A stretch of 64,000 nucleotides of DNA from Bryobacterales bacterium. Its GTDB lineage: Bacteria; Acidobacteriota; Terriglobia; Bryobacterales; UBA6623. The number at the start of each line of letters is the position of its first letter. Position 1 is the first letter of the stretch. The translations under genes and the position numbers were made by a program. The notes below the pieces were generated by a model. It saw only the letters and a program-made list of their open reading frames with translations. It did not search any database and was not told the DNA's origin. The DNA lies in the NCBI GenBank assembly GCA_028819215.1, contig JAPPMG010000031.1, forward strand, positions 18,693 through 82,692, written 5' to 3'. This document shows positions 27,931-38,894 of this stretch, one piece after another.

Positions 27931-28107
27931 ATGTCAGCAGCGAAACGAGTAGCGGGCCTCGCGCCACTGGTGTTGGCCTACACGCTGGCTGGGTGGGGCG
28001 CCGGACCGAACACCCTGTTGATGATGGCAGATGACCTCGGTTGGAACGACGTTGGTCTCAACGGAAGCGCGATCGAGACGCCCGCGATCGACAGCTTGGC
28101 GTCCGGG
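27931..28107 (+). pseudogene. N-terminal remnant of a secreted sulfatase
   Basis: The frame opens with a good signal peptide followed by [20 protein letters not shown] and [10 protein letters not shown], the unmistakable first ~56 residues of a sulfatase. Similarity then stops before the CxPSR motif, and the sequence runs into the 3' end of the opposite-strand DUF1552 gene (stop at 28128). The rest of the enzyme has been lost, probably by deletion. The remnant sits 20 bases after the dioxygenase-like gene on the same strand and may once have formed an operon with it. Confidence 0.75.
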
Positions 28108-28127
28108 GAATCGAGTGGCGCGCCGCG

Positions 28128-29531
28128 CTACGCGCGGATGGCGTCGGTCGGCCGGCCCTCGCGATCCGCCGGGCCGAGGCGATCCGTGGCTCCCATCGCA
28201 TCGAGCATCGTGTTGTACAGGTCGAGCGCCTCGCTTCCCAGGTCGAGTATCTGCCCGGTCTTGAACCTGCCGCCCGCACCTGAGATCGCGTGGAAGACAC
28301 CGGAAAGCTCGCGCTTGACGTCTGAATGCCTGCCATCGCCCGATTCGGTCGATACCGTCACCATCGAGTTCTGCAGAGCGGACTGCCCGTTGACGTCTTG
28401 CACGGCGTCGAGCCGATGCAGGAAGTAGGCTGCCTCCCGCAAGTGCATATGGGCGTGGGCCCGCAATTGCGGATTCTGGCTCTCCGGCTTGTAGTCATGC
28501 CACCACTCATGGCTGCACGCCTTTGCGCCTGTGGCGTCGCGCTGCCCGGCGTCATCGAACTCAAAGACCTTGCGGCCGGCGAATTCGTAATTCCCTCGGA
28601 TGCGCAAGCGCTCACCAGCCGCCAGAAACGTCAGCGAACCGAATCGTACCCGATCCATTTCGACTGCCAGCGCGTACAAATCCGCCGTCAGCCGCCATTC
28701 GCTCGTAAGGGCGGCAAGATCCATGTCGATCCCCTCGCCGCCCGGGTCAGCGTAGCCCCCGTGGGCGATCCGCGATCTCGGCGGCAACTGGGGCCCGTTC
28801 GGTTCCTCCCGCCGTTGCGAGAATGCGCGTTGCTCAAACTCGCGGATGCGGTCTAGGTGGTCCGCCAAGCGAGACCTCGATTCGGCGCCCAGCGGCGAAT
28901 TGTCCCCGATGAAGTGCTGGTACTGTCCCACCACGGCATCGAGCACGCTCCGGCGGAACCGCTCCTTTTCGCCGGCAGCGCCTTCCGGCAGTTCGATTCG
29001 CCCGAACACCCGGTCGAACAGATCACGGGGCTTCTCCTGCATGGCCGCCGCCACCGTACCGTCGGAACGGTAACTGTGGACGTATCTGCTGATGCGGCTC
29101 CGCCGGAAATAGGTGCCGGCGATCACCGTCGGAGTGACTCCTCGAGGCTGTCCGTTCGGGTAGTGCGCGTGGCGAACGACTTGGTCAATGGAGGGGCCGC
29201 CCGCGCGCGCTTCGCCGTTCGGAGGCTCGGCTGTGAACGCCCCGCTGGAGCCGTCGAAGTGAGCGTTGATGCCTGACTCGTCGCAACGAACCTGATCGAC
29301 GTTTCGCAGGATCAAGAGCCTGTCCGCGAGCGGTCGCAGGGGCTCCATCACGCCATCGAATCCCTCGGACTGCAGAGGTGCCGGAATCCCGAGGCCGAAG
29401 AAGACATTGAACGCCCGCACTGGAACGGCAGCGGACGCACTGGCCCGCATTTCGTCAAGCAGGGGCAGGCCGATCCCGATTCCCCCTACGCCTCTGAGAA
29501 CCGTTCGTCGGCTGATGTGACGGTTGGTCAT
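28128..29531 (-). CDS. DUF1552 family Tat-exported protein
   Basis: The 467-residue protein starts with a twin-arginine leader ([22 protein letters not shown]), characteristic of DUF1552 proteins, and contains the family features [24 protein letters not shown] and the C-terminal [11 protein letters not shown]1552 proteins are almost always encoded next to DUF1592-type cytochromes, as here: the partner gene ends 31 bases upstream on the same strand. The molecular function is unknown; a secreted folded partner of the cytochrome is inferred from this pairing and the Tat signal. Confidence 0.9.
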   Translation of the reverse strand: MTNRHISRRTVLRGVGGIGIGLPLLDEMRASASAAVPVRAFNVFFGLGIPAPLQSEGFDGVMEPLRPLADRLLILRNVDQVRCDESGINAHFDGSSGAFTAEPPNGEARAGGPSIDQVVRHAHYPNGQPRGVTPTVIAGTYFRRSRISRYVHSYRSDGTVAAAMQEKPRDLFDRVFGRIELPEGAAGEKERFRRSVLDAVVGQYQHFIGDNSPLGAESRSRLADHLDRIREFEQRAFSQRREEPNGPQLPPRSRIAHGGYADPGGEGIDMDLAALTSEWRLTADLYALAVEMDRVRFGSLTFLAAGERLRIRGNYEFAGRKVFEFDDAGQRDATGAKACSHEWWHDYKPESQNPQLRAHAHMHLREAAYFLHRLDAVQDVNGQSALQNSMVTVSTESGDGRHSDVKRELSGVFHAISGAGGRFKTGQILDLGSEALDLYNTMLDAMGATDRLGPADREGRPTDAIRA

Positions 29532-29561
29532 CTAGCTGCGGCTCCTATCATAGCTGTGCGG

Positions 29562-32246
29562 CTACGGCTCTGTCTGCGTCCTTCGGACCAGATCGCTTGT
29601 GACAATCGCCTCGATTAGGCTTGCGTAGGTTCCGCCGCTTGCTTGGCTGCGCCGATGGATTTCGTCGACCGCGGGCTCGTCAGTTGGCGAAAGTGGCCGG
29701 CCGATCGCGAACTGGGTTACTTTCCTGGTGAGATTGCGTCGGGCACGGTCGCTCGCGGCGAGCAGTTCCATCATTTCGGCGGCCGTGGCATACGCGACCG
29801 GTTCGTCGGAGCCCGGAAACAGGATCTCGCCGTCCTCTCGCAGTTCGTTGCCGTGCTCGTCGAAATCGTGGTAGCCGCCGAGGCCGTCGAACCGCTCCAG
29901 TCCGAAAGCCAGCGGCTCGAACCTGGCGTGACAGCCCCCGCAAGCCGGGCTTTCCACCCGGTCGGTGGCGATGGCCCGACGGGATCTGCCGGCGCTCGCC
30001 GGCACGGGCGTGGTGTCGGTGCCGGGAGGAGGGGAGCCGACTTCGCCGAACAGCAGGTCCTCAAGAACGAAGAGCCCCCGGGTGACCATCGATGCCTCGC
30101 TTCCGCCCTTCGTCAACACCGCGCCCTGCGTCAGAATTCCTCCCCGGCTCGGAACGCCAGCGAGTTCGTAGCGTCTCAGTCCGGACCCCTGAATGTCGAG
30201 GCCGTAGTGCGTGGCGAGAGCAGGGGTGAGATAGGTGAACTGCGCATTGAGCAGGTCCCCAAGTGGCCGACGCTGATCCCAGACCAGGTCCTTGAAGAAG
30301 GCGATTGTCTCGGAACGCATGTCCGCCGCCAACTGCGGATTCCACTGGGGGAACTGCTCGCTGTCGGGGCGCAGGGTTTCGAGTCGTCCCAGGTCGAGCC
30401 ACTGGGCGACGAATTCCACCGAGCGGGCGACTGCCCGCGGATCAGCGAGCATCCGGCGGGTCTGGCGTCGCAGCTCTCCGATATCGTGAAGGGTTCCCGC
30501 GGCGGCGGCGGCGGACAGGGCCGTGTCAGGCGGCTCTCCCCAGATGATATAGCTGAGCCGTGCCGCAAGTTCGTGGGCGTCGGTCGGCCAACGGCTTCCG
30601 TCGCCCTTCTGCTGCTCGATGCGGTAGAGGAAACGCGGCGACTGCAGCATGGCTTCCAGCACATGCCGGACGGCCCCCTCGAAACTGCCCCCCGAGGACC
30701 GCACGGACTCTGCGAGGGCACGATACAGGTCGATTTCGCGTTCCGAGAGCGGGCCACGGAGAATTCGCTCCCCCATTCGTCGGAGGTGGCTGTCCGTCAG
30801 CTCGGTGCCGTCTCCCGCTATGCGCTTGATGTTGATTCGCTGTGCTGTGGACTCAGCTAGCCGTGCATACGCTTCTACGTGCCGCAAGTCCACCGTGAGG
30901 TTGTAGGCTGTGTTCTCGAATCCGTCCGCGCGAAGATCCGGGGGCACGAGCCGAGCCGCTTCTTCCGAGAGATCGACTCCCGTTGCGCTGCGAATCGAGG
31001 CGGCGTACTCGGAAACCGTAAGCCTGCGGACTGCGCTGGGGAGGTTGTTTTGACCGCGACCGTGGAGGGCGGGGTCGATCGTCTCGTATGACCAAGCTGC
31101 CCCGCCATCGATCCATTCGCGCAGTGCCTGCTTCTGGGCCGCCGATAGCGGCGGGCGGTTCTGCGGCATCGCTTCTGATTCCGCCATCAGCCACACAAGG
31201 CTCTCGCTCGCCGCCCCCGGCACGATGGCATTGCCGTGGTCTCCTCCGGCCAGGGCTGACTCGCGCGAAGAAAGGTCCAACCCTGCCTGCCTCACGGCGG
31301 AATCATGGCAGTCCAGGCAGTGGCTTGCCAGAAGCGGAGCGATCTTGTCCTCGAACAGCGTCGGGCTTGCGGACACCTTGACAGAAACCGGCTCGACTAG
31401 CCTCGGCCCTGCCCGGAAGTTCCGTGCCACCTCCTCGGCCAGCAGGTCGCGGCCGTAGATGGCGACCAAGTACACGCTTCCCAGCCAGGGCTCCCGGCCT
31501 TGGGGGCCGTTTCCGATCACGAGCGTCGTCTTCTCCCAGTCCGAGGCGGATCCTGCGATCGTGCCTTCGGAAGCAATCTCTCCGTCGAGGAAAACTCGCG
31601 CTCGTCCGCTACGATCGCGGGTGAAAGCCAAGTGTGTCAGTGCGGGTCTGGCGCTGGCTTCAGGTGTCCGGATTGGAAGGGCTTCCCCAGTTCCCGTTCT
31701 ACTGGTGCGAAATCGAGCTTCGAAACGGTCGCCCACCTGGACCAGCGCAAAATTATGCTGACTCGTGGCGTTGGACATCATGACGATGCCTGCACTTGTG
31801 GCTTCGCCCTGAGCCACGGGCTCGATCCAGGCCTCCACCGTCAGTTCGCCCGATACGCGCACCAAGTCCGCGATCTTCGCGACACGTTCCAGAGATCGCA
31901 GCCTGGTCGGCCGGTCGATCGTCAAGGAACCGTCTGCCAGTCTCACGGCGTCAGGGTCGTCCAGCTTCGTGTCCGCCGCTTCTAGGAAGCCCGAGCGATC
32001 CAGCACGAGTTCGCCCTTCAGGGAGCCGAAGTCGTAGAGCGCTACCAAGCCGTCGCGGACTCGCGGCAGATCTTGCGCCAATCCGCCGCTTGCCAGCGCG
32101 TGGATGCATCCCAGCCAAAGCATGCAGGCCGCGATCACGCGGGTCACGCCGCGCAGGCCACCCGGCAGGGCTGCGTCCTGGATCCGAACTGAAGCCTCCG
32201 CGTAGCGCATTTCTGGCGGTCGCGCGAGGACCGGGATCAATCGCAT
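29562..32246 (-). CDS. secreted DUF1587/DUF1592/DUF1588/DUF1585 cytochrome with LamG-like domain
   Basis: About 894 residues. The N-terminal export region ends ~residue 60 (LASGGLAQ). A concanavalin/LamG-like domain spans ~65-290 (DLVRVSGELTVEAWIEP, ALTHLAFTRDRSGRARVFLDG). A planctomycete-type cytochrome domain follows with heme motif CLDCH near 310 and then the DUF1587-DUF1592-DUF1588-DUF1585 array, including a second CGGCH near 768. Such proteins are exported and presumed redox-active; no substrate is established. The start is uncertain: ATG at 32246, ATG at 32210 or an inner GTG are possible, and the frame extends to 32357. It pairs with DUF1552 downstream. Confidence 0.85.
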   Translation of the reverse strand: MRLIPVLARPPEMRYAEASVRIQDAALPGGLRGVTRVIAACMLWLGCIHALASGGLAQDLPRVRDGLVALYDFGSLKGELVLDRSGFLEAADTKLDDPDAVRLADGSLTIDRPTRLRSLERVAKIADLVRVSGELTVEAWIEPVAQGEATSAGIVMMSNATSQHNFALVQVGDRFEARFRTSRTGTGEALPIRTPEASARPALTHLAFTRDRSGRARVFLDGEIASEGTIAGSASDWEKTTLVIGNGPQGREPWLGSVYLVAIYGRDLLAEEVARNFRAGPRLVEPVSVKVSASPTLFEDKIAPLLASHCLDCHDSAVRQAGLDLSSRESALAGGDHGNAIVPGAASESLVWLMAESEAMPQNRPPLSAAQKQALREWIDGGAAWSYETIDPALHGRGQNNLPSAVRRLTVSEYAASIRSATGVDLSEEAARLVPPDLRADGFENTAYNLTVDLRHVEAYARLAESTAQRINIKRIAGDGTELTDSHLRRMGERILRGPLSEREIDLYRALAESVRSSGGSFEGAVRHVLEAMLQSPRFLYRIEQQKGDGSRWPTDAHELAARLSYIIWGEPPDTALSAAAAAGTLHDIGELRRQTRRMLADPRAVARSVEFVAQWLDLGRLETLRPDSEQFPQWNPQLAADMRSETIAFFKDLVWDQRRPLGDLLNAQFTYLTPALATHYGLDIQGSGLRRYELAGVPSRGGILTQGAVLTKGGSEASMVTRGLFVLEDLLFGEVGSPPPGTDTTPVPASAGRSRRAIATDRVESPACGGCHARFEPLAFGLERFDGLGGYHDFDEHGNELREDGEILFPGSDEPVAYATAAEMMELLAASDRARRNLTRKVTQFAIGRPLSPTDEPAVDEIHRRSQASGGTYASLIEAIVTSDLVRRTQTEP

Positions 32247-32905
32247 GGACGTGTCAGTCTCTTGCCGATTGATCGGTGAGCGCCGGGGCGTCTTCCGGAC
32301 GACCTCGGCGGAGGCGAGCCTCCACCGTTGCGCCGGCCGCCGTGACGCGGGAGCCATCGTGGTATCAGCGTATCACCGGTGTCGCGTTGAGGATCCGAGA
32401 AAGCTCGCATAACTTGTGATTGTTGAACCAATTGCAGTCGATTTCGGAGAGTCCGAGACTTGAATTCTCGGGCGCCAGCTGAAGCGCCGCTTCTACCTCT
32501 CTGGCGCAGGTGGACTTCTCCTGCTGTGTCCCGACATCTATCGCGGCCAGGCCGTCCTTTTTCAACAGATGCAGTTCGCCCCTTGCCCGTCAGTCTCTGG
32601 CCGGGCCAGCTGAGCGGCCAGAGTCAAGCACTTGTCTCTGGAAGACGACGAATCGCCGGTCTGCCGGGGCCGACTGCCGACGATATTGCTGTCGCCGCAG
32701 CGCTGAGAGCTCCGATTCAGCGGTCGCGCCCGGCAGCCCGTTGCACGCCCCGAACGCGTGAGACCGCCGGCTGCTGGGGGTCGATCTGCGCCTCATGCTC
32801 TGCCTGCATCCGACTGCGACATTACCGGCAATTCGGCCGTCAGTGGGATACTGCTGGGTTTGGAACCAGTTGTATAATTAAGGAAGCCCCCCCACAACAG
32901 GTGCT
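32247..32905. other. intergenic region upstream of gyrA; possible gene remnant
   Basis: About 660 bases. A minus-strand frame at 32365-32580 reads HLLKKDGLAAIDVGTQQEK... and ends ELSRILNATPVIR; it looks protein-like but has only a TTG start and matches no family I recognise, so a decayed gene is possible. The final 40 bases hold the gyrA promoter candidate. Confidence 0.4.
32873..32878 (+). promoter_or_regulatory. -10 box for gyrA
   Basis: A perfect TATAAT preceded by TG lies 27 bases before the gyrA ATG. No good -35 is seen at 16-18 bases, so the TG extension may compensate. The short leader contains AGG as a modest ribosome site. Confidence 0.5.
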
Positions 32906-35491
32906 ATGCCAGAAGACCATACGAACGATTCCGAAGGAATCTTGAGCGGTCCCGATAACTTGGATCACAACATCAGCCCGATTGATATCGAAAACGAGAT
33001 GCGCAAGTCGTATCTCGACTATGCGATGTCGGTCATCATCGGGCGTGCCCTGCCTGACGTCAGGGATGGTCTCAAACCGGTGCAGCGGCGCATTCTCTAC
33101 GCCATGCGCGAAGAGGGGCTGCGGTCAAATCGGCCGCCGCGCAAGTGCGCCCGGATCGTCGGCCAGGTGATGGGCAAGTACCACCCGCATGGCGATTCGT
33201 CGATCTACGAGACGCTTGTGCGCATGGCCCAGCCGTTTAGCATGCGCGAGCTGCTGGTGACCGGGCAGGGAAACTTTGGATCCCTCGATGGGGACCCGCC
33301 CGCCGCCATGCGTTACACCGAGGCGCGGCTTGCTCCGTATGCGGAGGCACTGCTGGAGCACATCGACATGGACACGGTCGACTTCCGGCCCAACTATGAC
33401 GATTCCGCCCAAGAGCCGGAGTACTTGGCAGCTTCCGCGCCCAACTTGCTGGTGAATGGCTCCAACGGCATTGCGGTGGGCATGGCGACCAACATCCCGC
33501 CCCACAACCTCGGCGAATTGGTGGACGCCACGATCCAGCTGATCAAGCACCCCAAGACGAGATTCGAGCGCATCATCGCGATGGTGCAGGGGCCTGACTT
33601 CCCCACGGGCGGCATTCTGTGCGGCACGGCGGGCATCCGGCAGGCCTATGCCACGGGTCGCGGGCACATCTTGGTACGCGCCAAGGTTGAGATCGAGAAG
33701 CTGCGCAAGGATCGCATGGCCGTCGTGGTCAGCGAGGTGCCCTATCAAGTCAACAAGGCCCGCTTGATCAAGAAAGCGGCCGAACTCGTCAATCAGAAGA
33801 AGATCGAGGGCATCAGCGATATCCGCGACGAGAGCGACCGATCCGGCCTGCGGATCGTCTTCGAGATCAAGCGCGGGGACAATCCCGAGGTAGTGCTCAA
33901 CAACCTCTACAAGCACACCGACCTGCAACACGGCTCAGGCGTGGGGATGCTCGCCATCGTGGATGGCCGGCCCAAGGAAATCGGCCTGATCGAATATCTC
34001 AAGGTCTTCATCGGCCACCGCCAGGACGTAGTCCGCCGGCGCACGAACTTCCTGTTGCGCAAGGCTCGCGAGCGGGAGCACATTCTGCTCGGATTCGCCA
34101 AGGCACTGCTGCGCATCGACGAAGTGATCGCCCTGATTCGGGCATCGGCCACACCCAAGGACGCCAAGGCGGGGCTGACCGGCGAGATCGAGGTCGACTA
34201 CAAGCGCTTCCTGCGCGAAGAGGCAGGCGCGACGTTCAGGCCGTTCGACTTCACGGAGCGCCAGGCCCAGGCCATCATCGAACTGCAGCTGCAGCGCCTG
34301 ACCGGCATGGAGCGCCAGAAGATCCTCGACGAACTCGAGGAATTGCAGAAGAAGATCGCCGAATACGAAGAGATCCTCGGGTCGGAGGCCGTTCTCAACC
34401 AGGTCATCATTGACGAGCTACGGGACCTAAAGAAGAAATTCGGAAGCCCGCGGAGGACCGAGATCGGCGAGGAGGTTCGCGAAATCTCGATCGAGGACCT
34501 CATTGCGGACGAGGGCATGGTCGTGACGGTGACCAAGAACGGCTACCTCAAGCGCACCGCTTTGGACACCTACCGCAAGCAGTCGCGGGGCGGTCGGGGC
34601 CGCATAGGCATGACCACCAGGGACGGGGATCTCGTAGAGCGCCTGTTCTTCGCCACCACCCATTCCTACATCTTGGTCTTCACGAACCTCGGGCGCGTTT
34701 ACTGGCTCAAGGTCTACAACATTCCCGAAGTGCCCGCTTCCGGGAAGGGACGCAACATCGTCAATGTGCTCTCGCTGCGGCCCGACGAAAGGACCGTGCA
34801 GGCGTTCCTGCCGGTGTCAAGCTTTGACCCGGACAAGTACATCATGATGGTGACGCGCCAGGGCACGGTCAAGAAGTGTTCGCTGGAGGTGTTCTCGCGT
34901 CCGATGTCGCGCGGGATCATCGCCCTGTCCTTGGCGGAGGGAGACGAGTTGGTTGCGGCCAGATTGTCCGAGAAGGACGACAAGGTCCTGATCGCCACCA
35001 ACCAAGGCCAGGCGATTCACTTCAAGAATGACGAGGTGCGGGCGATGGGCCGCACTGCTCGGGGCGTGCGGGGCATCCGGCTGATGAATGAGGATTACGT
35101 CATCGGCATGCTTTGCGCTACCGACGAACACTTGGTGCTCACAGTCAACGAGTTCGGCTATGGCAAGCGCACCAAGCTGGGCAAGTATCGCGTGACCGCA
35201 AGGGCTGGCAAGGGCGTGATCAACACCAAGATCACCAAGGCCAACGGGGCAGTTGTGGCAGTGATGCGCGTGCTGCCCGACGACGAGGTCATGGTCGTGA
35301 CCCGCAACGGCAAGATACTGCGGACCAGTTCAGACAAGATCCGCGCCACTGGGCGCTCGGCCCAAGGCGTGAGGCTGGTCAACCTCGAAGACAATGATGT
35401 CGTCGCAGCCGCGGTGGTCGTGCCGCGCACCGACGAGATTGACGAAGTGGTTGATGACGAGCCCGAACAGCCGACGCTCACGATCCAGTAG
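32906..35491 (+). CDS. gyrA: DNA gyrase subunit A
   Basis: The 861-residue GyrA is the breakage-reunion subunit of gyrase. The catalytic tyrosine is Y137 ([10 protein letters not shown]). The quinolone region reads [11 protein letters not shown], with Ser98 and Glu102 at the places of E. coli Ser83 and Asp87, so both positions carry unmutated-type residues. A GyrA box (QSRGGRG) near residue 560 starts the DNA-wrapping C-terminal beta-pinwheel and distinguishes it from ParC. It ends in an acidic tail ([10 protein letters not shown]). gyrB is not adjacent and the gene appears monocistronic. Confidence 0.97.
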   Translation: MPEDHTNDSEGILSGPDNLDHNISPIDIENEMRKSYLDYAMSVIIGRALPDVRDGLKPVQRRILYAMREEGLRSNRPPRKCARIVGQVMGKYHPHGDSSIYETLVRMAQPFSMRELLVTGQGNFGSLDGDPPAAMRYTEARLAPYAEALLEHIDMDTVDFRPNYDDSAQEPEYLAASAPNLLVNGSNGIAVGMATNIPPHNLGELVDATIQLIKHPKTRFERIIAMVQGPDFPTGGILCGTAGIRQAYATGRGHILVRAKVEIEKLRKDRMAVVVSEVPYQVNKARLIKKAAELVNQKKIEGISDIRDESDRSGLRIVFEIKRGDNPEVVLNNLYKHTDLQHGSGVGMLAIVDGRPKEIGLIEYLKVFIGHRQDVVRRRTNFLLRKAREREHILLGFAKALLRIDEVIALIRASATPKDAKAGLTGEIEVDYKRFLREEAGATFRPFDFTERQAQAIIELQLQRLTGMERQKILDELEELQKKIAEYEEILGSEAVLNQVIIDELRDLKKKFGSPRRTEIGEEVREISIEDLIADEGMVVTVTKNGYLKRTALDTYRKQSRGGRGRIGMTTRDGDLVERLFFATTHSYILVFTNLGRVYWLKVYNIPEVPASGKGRNIVNVLSLRPDERTVQAFLPVSSFDPDKYIMMVTRQGTVKKCSLEVFSRPMSRGIIALSLAEGDELVAARLSEKDDKVLIATNQGQAIHFKNDEVRAMGRTARGVRGIRLMNEDYVIGMLCATDEHLVLTVNEFGYGKRTKLGKYRVTARAGKGVINTKITKANGAVVAVMRVLPDDEVMVVTRNGKILRTSSDKIRATGRSAQGVRLVNLEDNDVVAAAVVVPRTDEIDEVVDDEPEQPTLTIQ

Positions 35492-35711
35492 AGCGCCCGT
35501 AGAAGAGCAGTTCCTTAGGGCGGTGCGTTCGGGCCGAGAGGCTTCGCGCGAGTCAAAATCCTACCCGCTAGGACGCTTGCGAATGGTCGCTTGGCTGGCG
35601 CCGTGCAAGCGCGGGGCAATCTCCCGGCGAGAGATCGGCGAATCGCAGATACCGGCCCGCAGGAATCTCCTCAGTCCGGCGTGAACTGGTCCGGAACTTG
35701 CGCGAGTCTGA

Positions 35712-37646
35712 TCACTCAGACCCGCCCGCCAGTGTCTCGCCGACGGGTTCATCCTCCGTCGCTGCTGGCGGATCGACCACTGTTAGGCGGACGGACTCCA
35801 ATGGGCGGCGAACGTCGTTGCGTTTCCGCGGAGCTCCGATCCAGAGCGTCGAGAACGCTCTGACTGTGTCACCGCCGCCGCGCGCCCTTCCGAGGATCCG
35901 GAGCGGATAGTCCCCCGCCGGCAGATCCGCTGCGACTGCCACGTCCAAGAACGCAGTCGGGATGACGACATTGTCGCCATCACCGGAAGGGCCGAAGTAC
36001 TGCTCGGCCCGGAACTGCCCCAGCGCGTCCGATACTCCTGGCGGTGGTCCTTCGATCCAGACGTCAACCGCGTCGCGAAAGCCCGGTTCGGGCATCATCA
36101 GCACGTCAATGCGCTCCGTTGCGCCGGTCTTGACGTTCAGGTTTTCCGGCGCCGCCAGCAAGGCGAAGCGAGGCTCCCGCTCTTCGATGCGCAGGCGGTA
36201 CACCATGTCGGGCCCGCCGCGGTCAATGCGGTCGCGCACCAGCAGGCGGTAGCGGCCGCTCCTTGGGGCCCGGAAATAGAGCAACGAGTCCGGATTGCCG
36301 ATCACGGTGCCTTGGCCCGACATCAAGTCATCGTGCTCGGCCACCAGAGATCCGTCGCTGTCGAACAACTCCAGCACGGTGTCGATATTAGGCAGTCCGA
36401 GCTGTGTGGCCAGCGTGGTGACCACGACCGGTTGGCCGGCCCGCAGTTCCAGCCAGTACTCGTGCTCCTCGTCGCGGCGGCGGAGTACGCTGTTGCAGGC
36501 GACACCCTCCGGCGAGGGCGAAATCGCTTTGTCGCAATCGGGCTCGGCCATGTCCGAGACCTCGAAGCTGATGGCATCAGTACTGCCGCCCGGCGACTCT
36601 GTCCAGATGCGCCACAGTCCTCGCGGAGCGTCGCGCGGAATGGTCAGCCTGCCTGTTACGCGGTCTGCGCTCCGCTCTTCGATGTCCACTGTCAAGCGCC
36701 GAGGTGCCGGGTCCGTCACCCGCAATGGAATCGTGTACGGGAATGTCAGCCGGTAGTACTCGGCGCGTCGCACCGGGGCCAGCCAGATCCTCTCTACGTC
36801 TTGCAGCCACCGCCCGCGCAGCGAAAGTTCGACTTGCTCTCCCGCCCGCGCTCCCAGAGGGAATGCCGCGTGGGCCACGGGCAGGATTCCGATGCGGAGC
36901 ATGTACCCGCAGTTCTTGGCGCAATTGACGCGTTGCGGGCCGCGGTATTGGTCCAGCTTGAGGTAGTACGTGCCCGAGCGCTGGAAAGTGTGCTCGATGA
37001 ACGGCGTTTCCAAGTATTCGTCGCGGTCATCGTTGAAGGCGACGCGGTTGCCGCCGCTGTCGAGCAGCGACATGTCGTTTTCGAGGAATCCCCCGTACTC
37101 AATGGATCGCAGGTCAAACGTCCAGCGCTCTCCAGCCTTGGCCTCGAGCCGGTAGGTGTCGATATCTCTCAGCTCGTACATCCCGCCCTGGATCGTTTGC
37201 GGCCTAAGGTCGATCGCCTGAGCGGCAGCGATGGTGTCGTTGGGCTCCGCCTCGAGCGTGGAGGCGAATTCGTCGACGTAGAACATGCGCGAGTTTGAAA
37301 GCCCGCGCGGGGTGCGCAACGTTGCGATATGAGGCCCGAGCGGTGCGTCCGCACCAATCAAGATCCGGCCTGTGATAGAACCTCGGCCGTCAGAGCCGGC
37401 CGACTGCCAGGTCAAATGAGCGGAATCAAATTCCAGCGTCGCAGGAAGCTCAAGATTGCTGCCGACCAGCGTTACATCGACGGCAGTAGCCACCTGGCCG
37501 CCCAGCGGTTCGATGCGGTCGATCCAAGGATCGGATGGGTCCTCGGCCGCGAAGGCGACAGCTAGCGCCAGCGCGCTTGCGAGCGCAAGCCGGGCCGCAG
37601 GGGCACTGTGGCTACGCGAACAGCTCGGAAATCGGTTCCCCGCCAT
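35712..37646 (-). CDS. secreted PPC-domain protein
   Basis: The 644-residue protein has a signal peptide (~1-34). Residues ~128-250 and ~395-485 are bacterial pre-peptidase C-terminal (PPC) type beta-sandwich domains (EPNDTIAAAQAIDL...DIDTYRLEAKAGERWTFDL; EYWLELRAGQPVVVTTLA). An Ig-like or IPT-like start (WIDRIEPLGGQVATAVDVTLVGSNLELP) precedes them. No protease domain is present. Its start overlaps the DUF1501 gene by 35 bases. In Planctomycetota such proteins accompany DUF1501 and DUF1549 genes, suggesting one secreted assembly, probably for binding or adhesion. Confidence 0.85.
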   Translation of the reverse strand: MAGNRFPSCSRSHSAPAARLALASALALAVAFAAEDPSDPWIDRIEPLGGQVATAVDVTLVGSNLELPATLEFDSAHLTWQSAGSDGRGSITGRILIGADAPLGPHIATLRTPRGLSNSRMFYVDEFASTLEAEPNDTIAAAQAIDLRPQTIQGGMYELRDIDTYRLEAKAGERWTFDLRSIEYGGFLENDMSLLDSGGNRVAFNDDRDEYLETPFIEHTFQRSGTYYLKLDQYRGPQRVNCAKNCGYMLRIGILPVAHAAFPLGARAGEQVELSLRGRWLQDVERIWLAPVRRAEYYRLTFPYTIPLRVTDPAPRRLTVDIEERSADRVTGRLTIPRDAPRGLWRIWTESPGGSTDAISFEVSDMAEPDCDKAISPSPEGVACNSVLRRRDEEHEYWLELRAGQPVVVTTLATQLGLPNIDTVLELFDSDGSLVAEHDDLMSGQGTVIGNPDSLLYFRAPRSGRYRLLVRDRIDRGGPDMVYRLRIEEREPRFALLAAPENLNVKTGATERIDVLMMPEPGFRDAVDVWIEGPPPGVSDALGQFRAEQYFGPSGDGDNVVIPTAFLDVAVAADLPAGDYPLRILGRARGGGDTVRAFSTLWIGAPRKRNDVRRPLESVRLTVVDPPAATEDEPVGETLAGGSE

Positions 37647-38883
37647 CGTTGATCCTGATCGGCCGTCCGAGTGCGTGGTATTGCTTGTGCGTGTCGATGC
37701 CCAGCTTGCGGTAGAGCGTCGCGCCTAGATCCTCGATGGAAATCGGCCGATCCCTCGGTTCGGCACCCATCGCGTCGGAGCTGCCGATCACTTGGCCGCC
37801 GGGCACGCCTGCTCCCGCGACTGCAATGGAGAACACGCCTGGCCAATGGTCCCTTCCGGCCGAGTGGTTGATTTCTGGAGTGCGCCCGAATTCCCCAATT
37901 GCTAGGACCAGCGTCGAATCGAGCAGCCCCCGAGCATCCAGATCTTCAAGTAGCGCGTTGAAGGATTGGTCGAACTCCGGGTACAGCTTCTTGTTGGTCT
38001 TGTCGTTGTCTGAATGGGTGTCGTAGCCGCCGTGGAAGAGCGTCACCAGCCGCACGCCAGCCTCGATCAGCCGCCGTGCCAGCAACGCGCCCTGGCCGCC
38101 GGTGGTGCGCCCGTATGCGTCGCGCACTTTGTCCGGCTCGGAACCAATGTCGAACGCCCGCTTCGCCTCGGGCGAGCTGACCAGGTCGAGGGCCCTTTGG
38201 TAGAACTGGCCCATGCTGCCGACCACGCCGGATTTTTCGATAGCCTCGAGCCGGGAGTCCAGCGCGGAGAGCAGTCGGGCGCGGCCTCGGGCTTCTTCCA
38301 GCCCCAGGCCCGTTGGCAGGGTCATGTCTTGTACGGAGTACTTCTCCTTGGAAGGATCTCCTGCGATGAACGGGTCGTACGCCGACCCCAGAAAACCAGC
38401 CTCCGCGCAAATGTCCTTCCTGGGAATGACAACGAATGGCGGCAGTCCGTTGCGAGTGCCGAATTCGCGTGCCACCACCGAGCCGTAGACCGGGTGCTTG
38501 TAGGCATTGTTGGGCCGTTGCCCGGAAAAGGCGTACTGCTTGGCCTTTTCGTGGATGGCCTCCAGCGAAAACATCGACCGGATCACCGAGAAGCGCTTGA
38601 AGTTCGCAGCGCTGCGCGGCAGCAGCTCGCTGAACCGCACTCCTGGAACGGTCGTGGGGATCGTGCCGAATCCGCCACGCACCTCGCGCGGCGCGTCAGG
38701 CTTGGGATCGAACGAGTCGTGCTGGCACAGCCCGCCGGTGTGGAAGTAGACGAGGCACGACATGTCGCTGCGCCCTGGCGAGGCGGACAGCAGTTGAGGG
38801 AGCGAGATGCCACCGACCGAGAATCCGCCCATGCGCAGGAAGTCCCTGCGGGAGTAACGTGTGCGCATTTCGGAAAGCTGCAT
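37612..38883 (-). CDS. DUF1501 family Tat-exported protein
   Basis: The 423-residue protein begins with a twin-arginine leader (YSRRDFLRMGGFSVGG). It has DUF1501 features: CLVYFHTGGLCQHDSFDPKPDAP near residue 43, ALIEAGVRLVTLFHGGYDTHS-type sequence near 270 and FGRTPEINHSAGRDHWPGVFS near 335. The fold is related to the sulfatase/alkaline phosphatase superfamily, but the function is unknown. It lies 11 bases downstream of a DUF1549/DUF1553 gene and overlaps the PPC-domain gene, the standard arrangement for this group. Confidence 0.92.
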   Translation of the reverse strand: MQLSEMRTRYSRRDFLRMGGFSVGGISLPQLLSASPGRSDMSCLVYFHTGGLCQHDSFDPKPDAPREVRGGFGTIPTTVPGVRFSELLPRSAANFKRFSVIRSMFSLEAIHEKAKQYAFSGQRPNNAYKHPVYGSVVAREFGTRNGLPPFVVIPRKDICAEAGFLGSAYDPFIAGDPSKEKYSVQDMTLPTGLGLEEARGRARLLSALDSRLEAIEKSGVVGSMGQFYQRALDLVSSPEAKRAFDIGSEPDKVRDAYGRTTGGQGALLARRLIEAGVRLVTLFHGGYDTHSDNDKTNKKLYPEFDQSFNALLEDLDARGLLDSTLVLAIGEFGRTPEINHSAGRDHWPGVFSIAVAGAGVPGGQVIGSSDAMGAEPRDRPISIEDLGATLYRKLGIDTHKQYHALGRPIRINDGGEPISELFA

Positions 38884-38894
38884 TGCCGACTCCC

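Noticed and set aside
35561..35752. Minus-strand frame reading ISRREIAPRLHGASQATIRKRPSG, resembling a helix-turn-helix
   Set aside because: Too short, no credible start and overlapping the end of the PPC-domain gene. Possibly a remnant, but not supportable as a gene.
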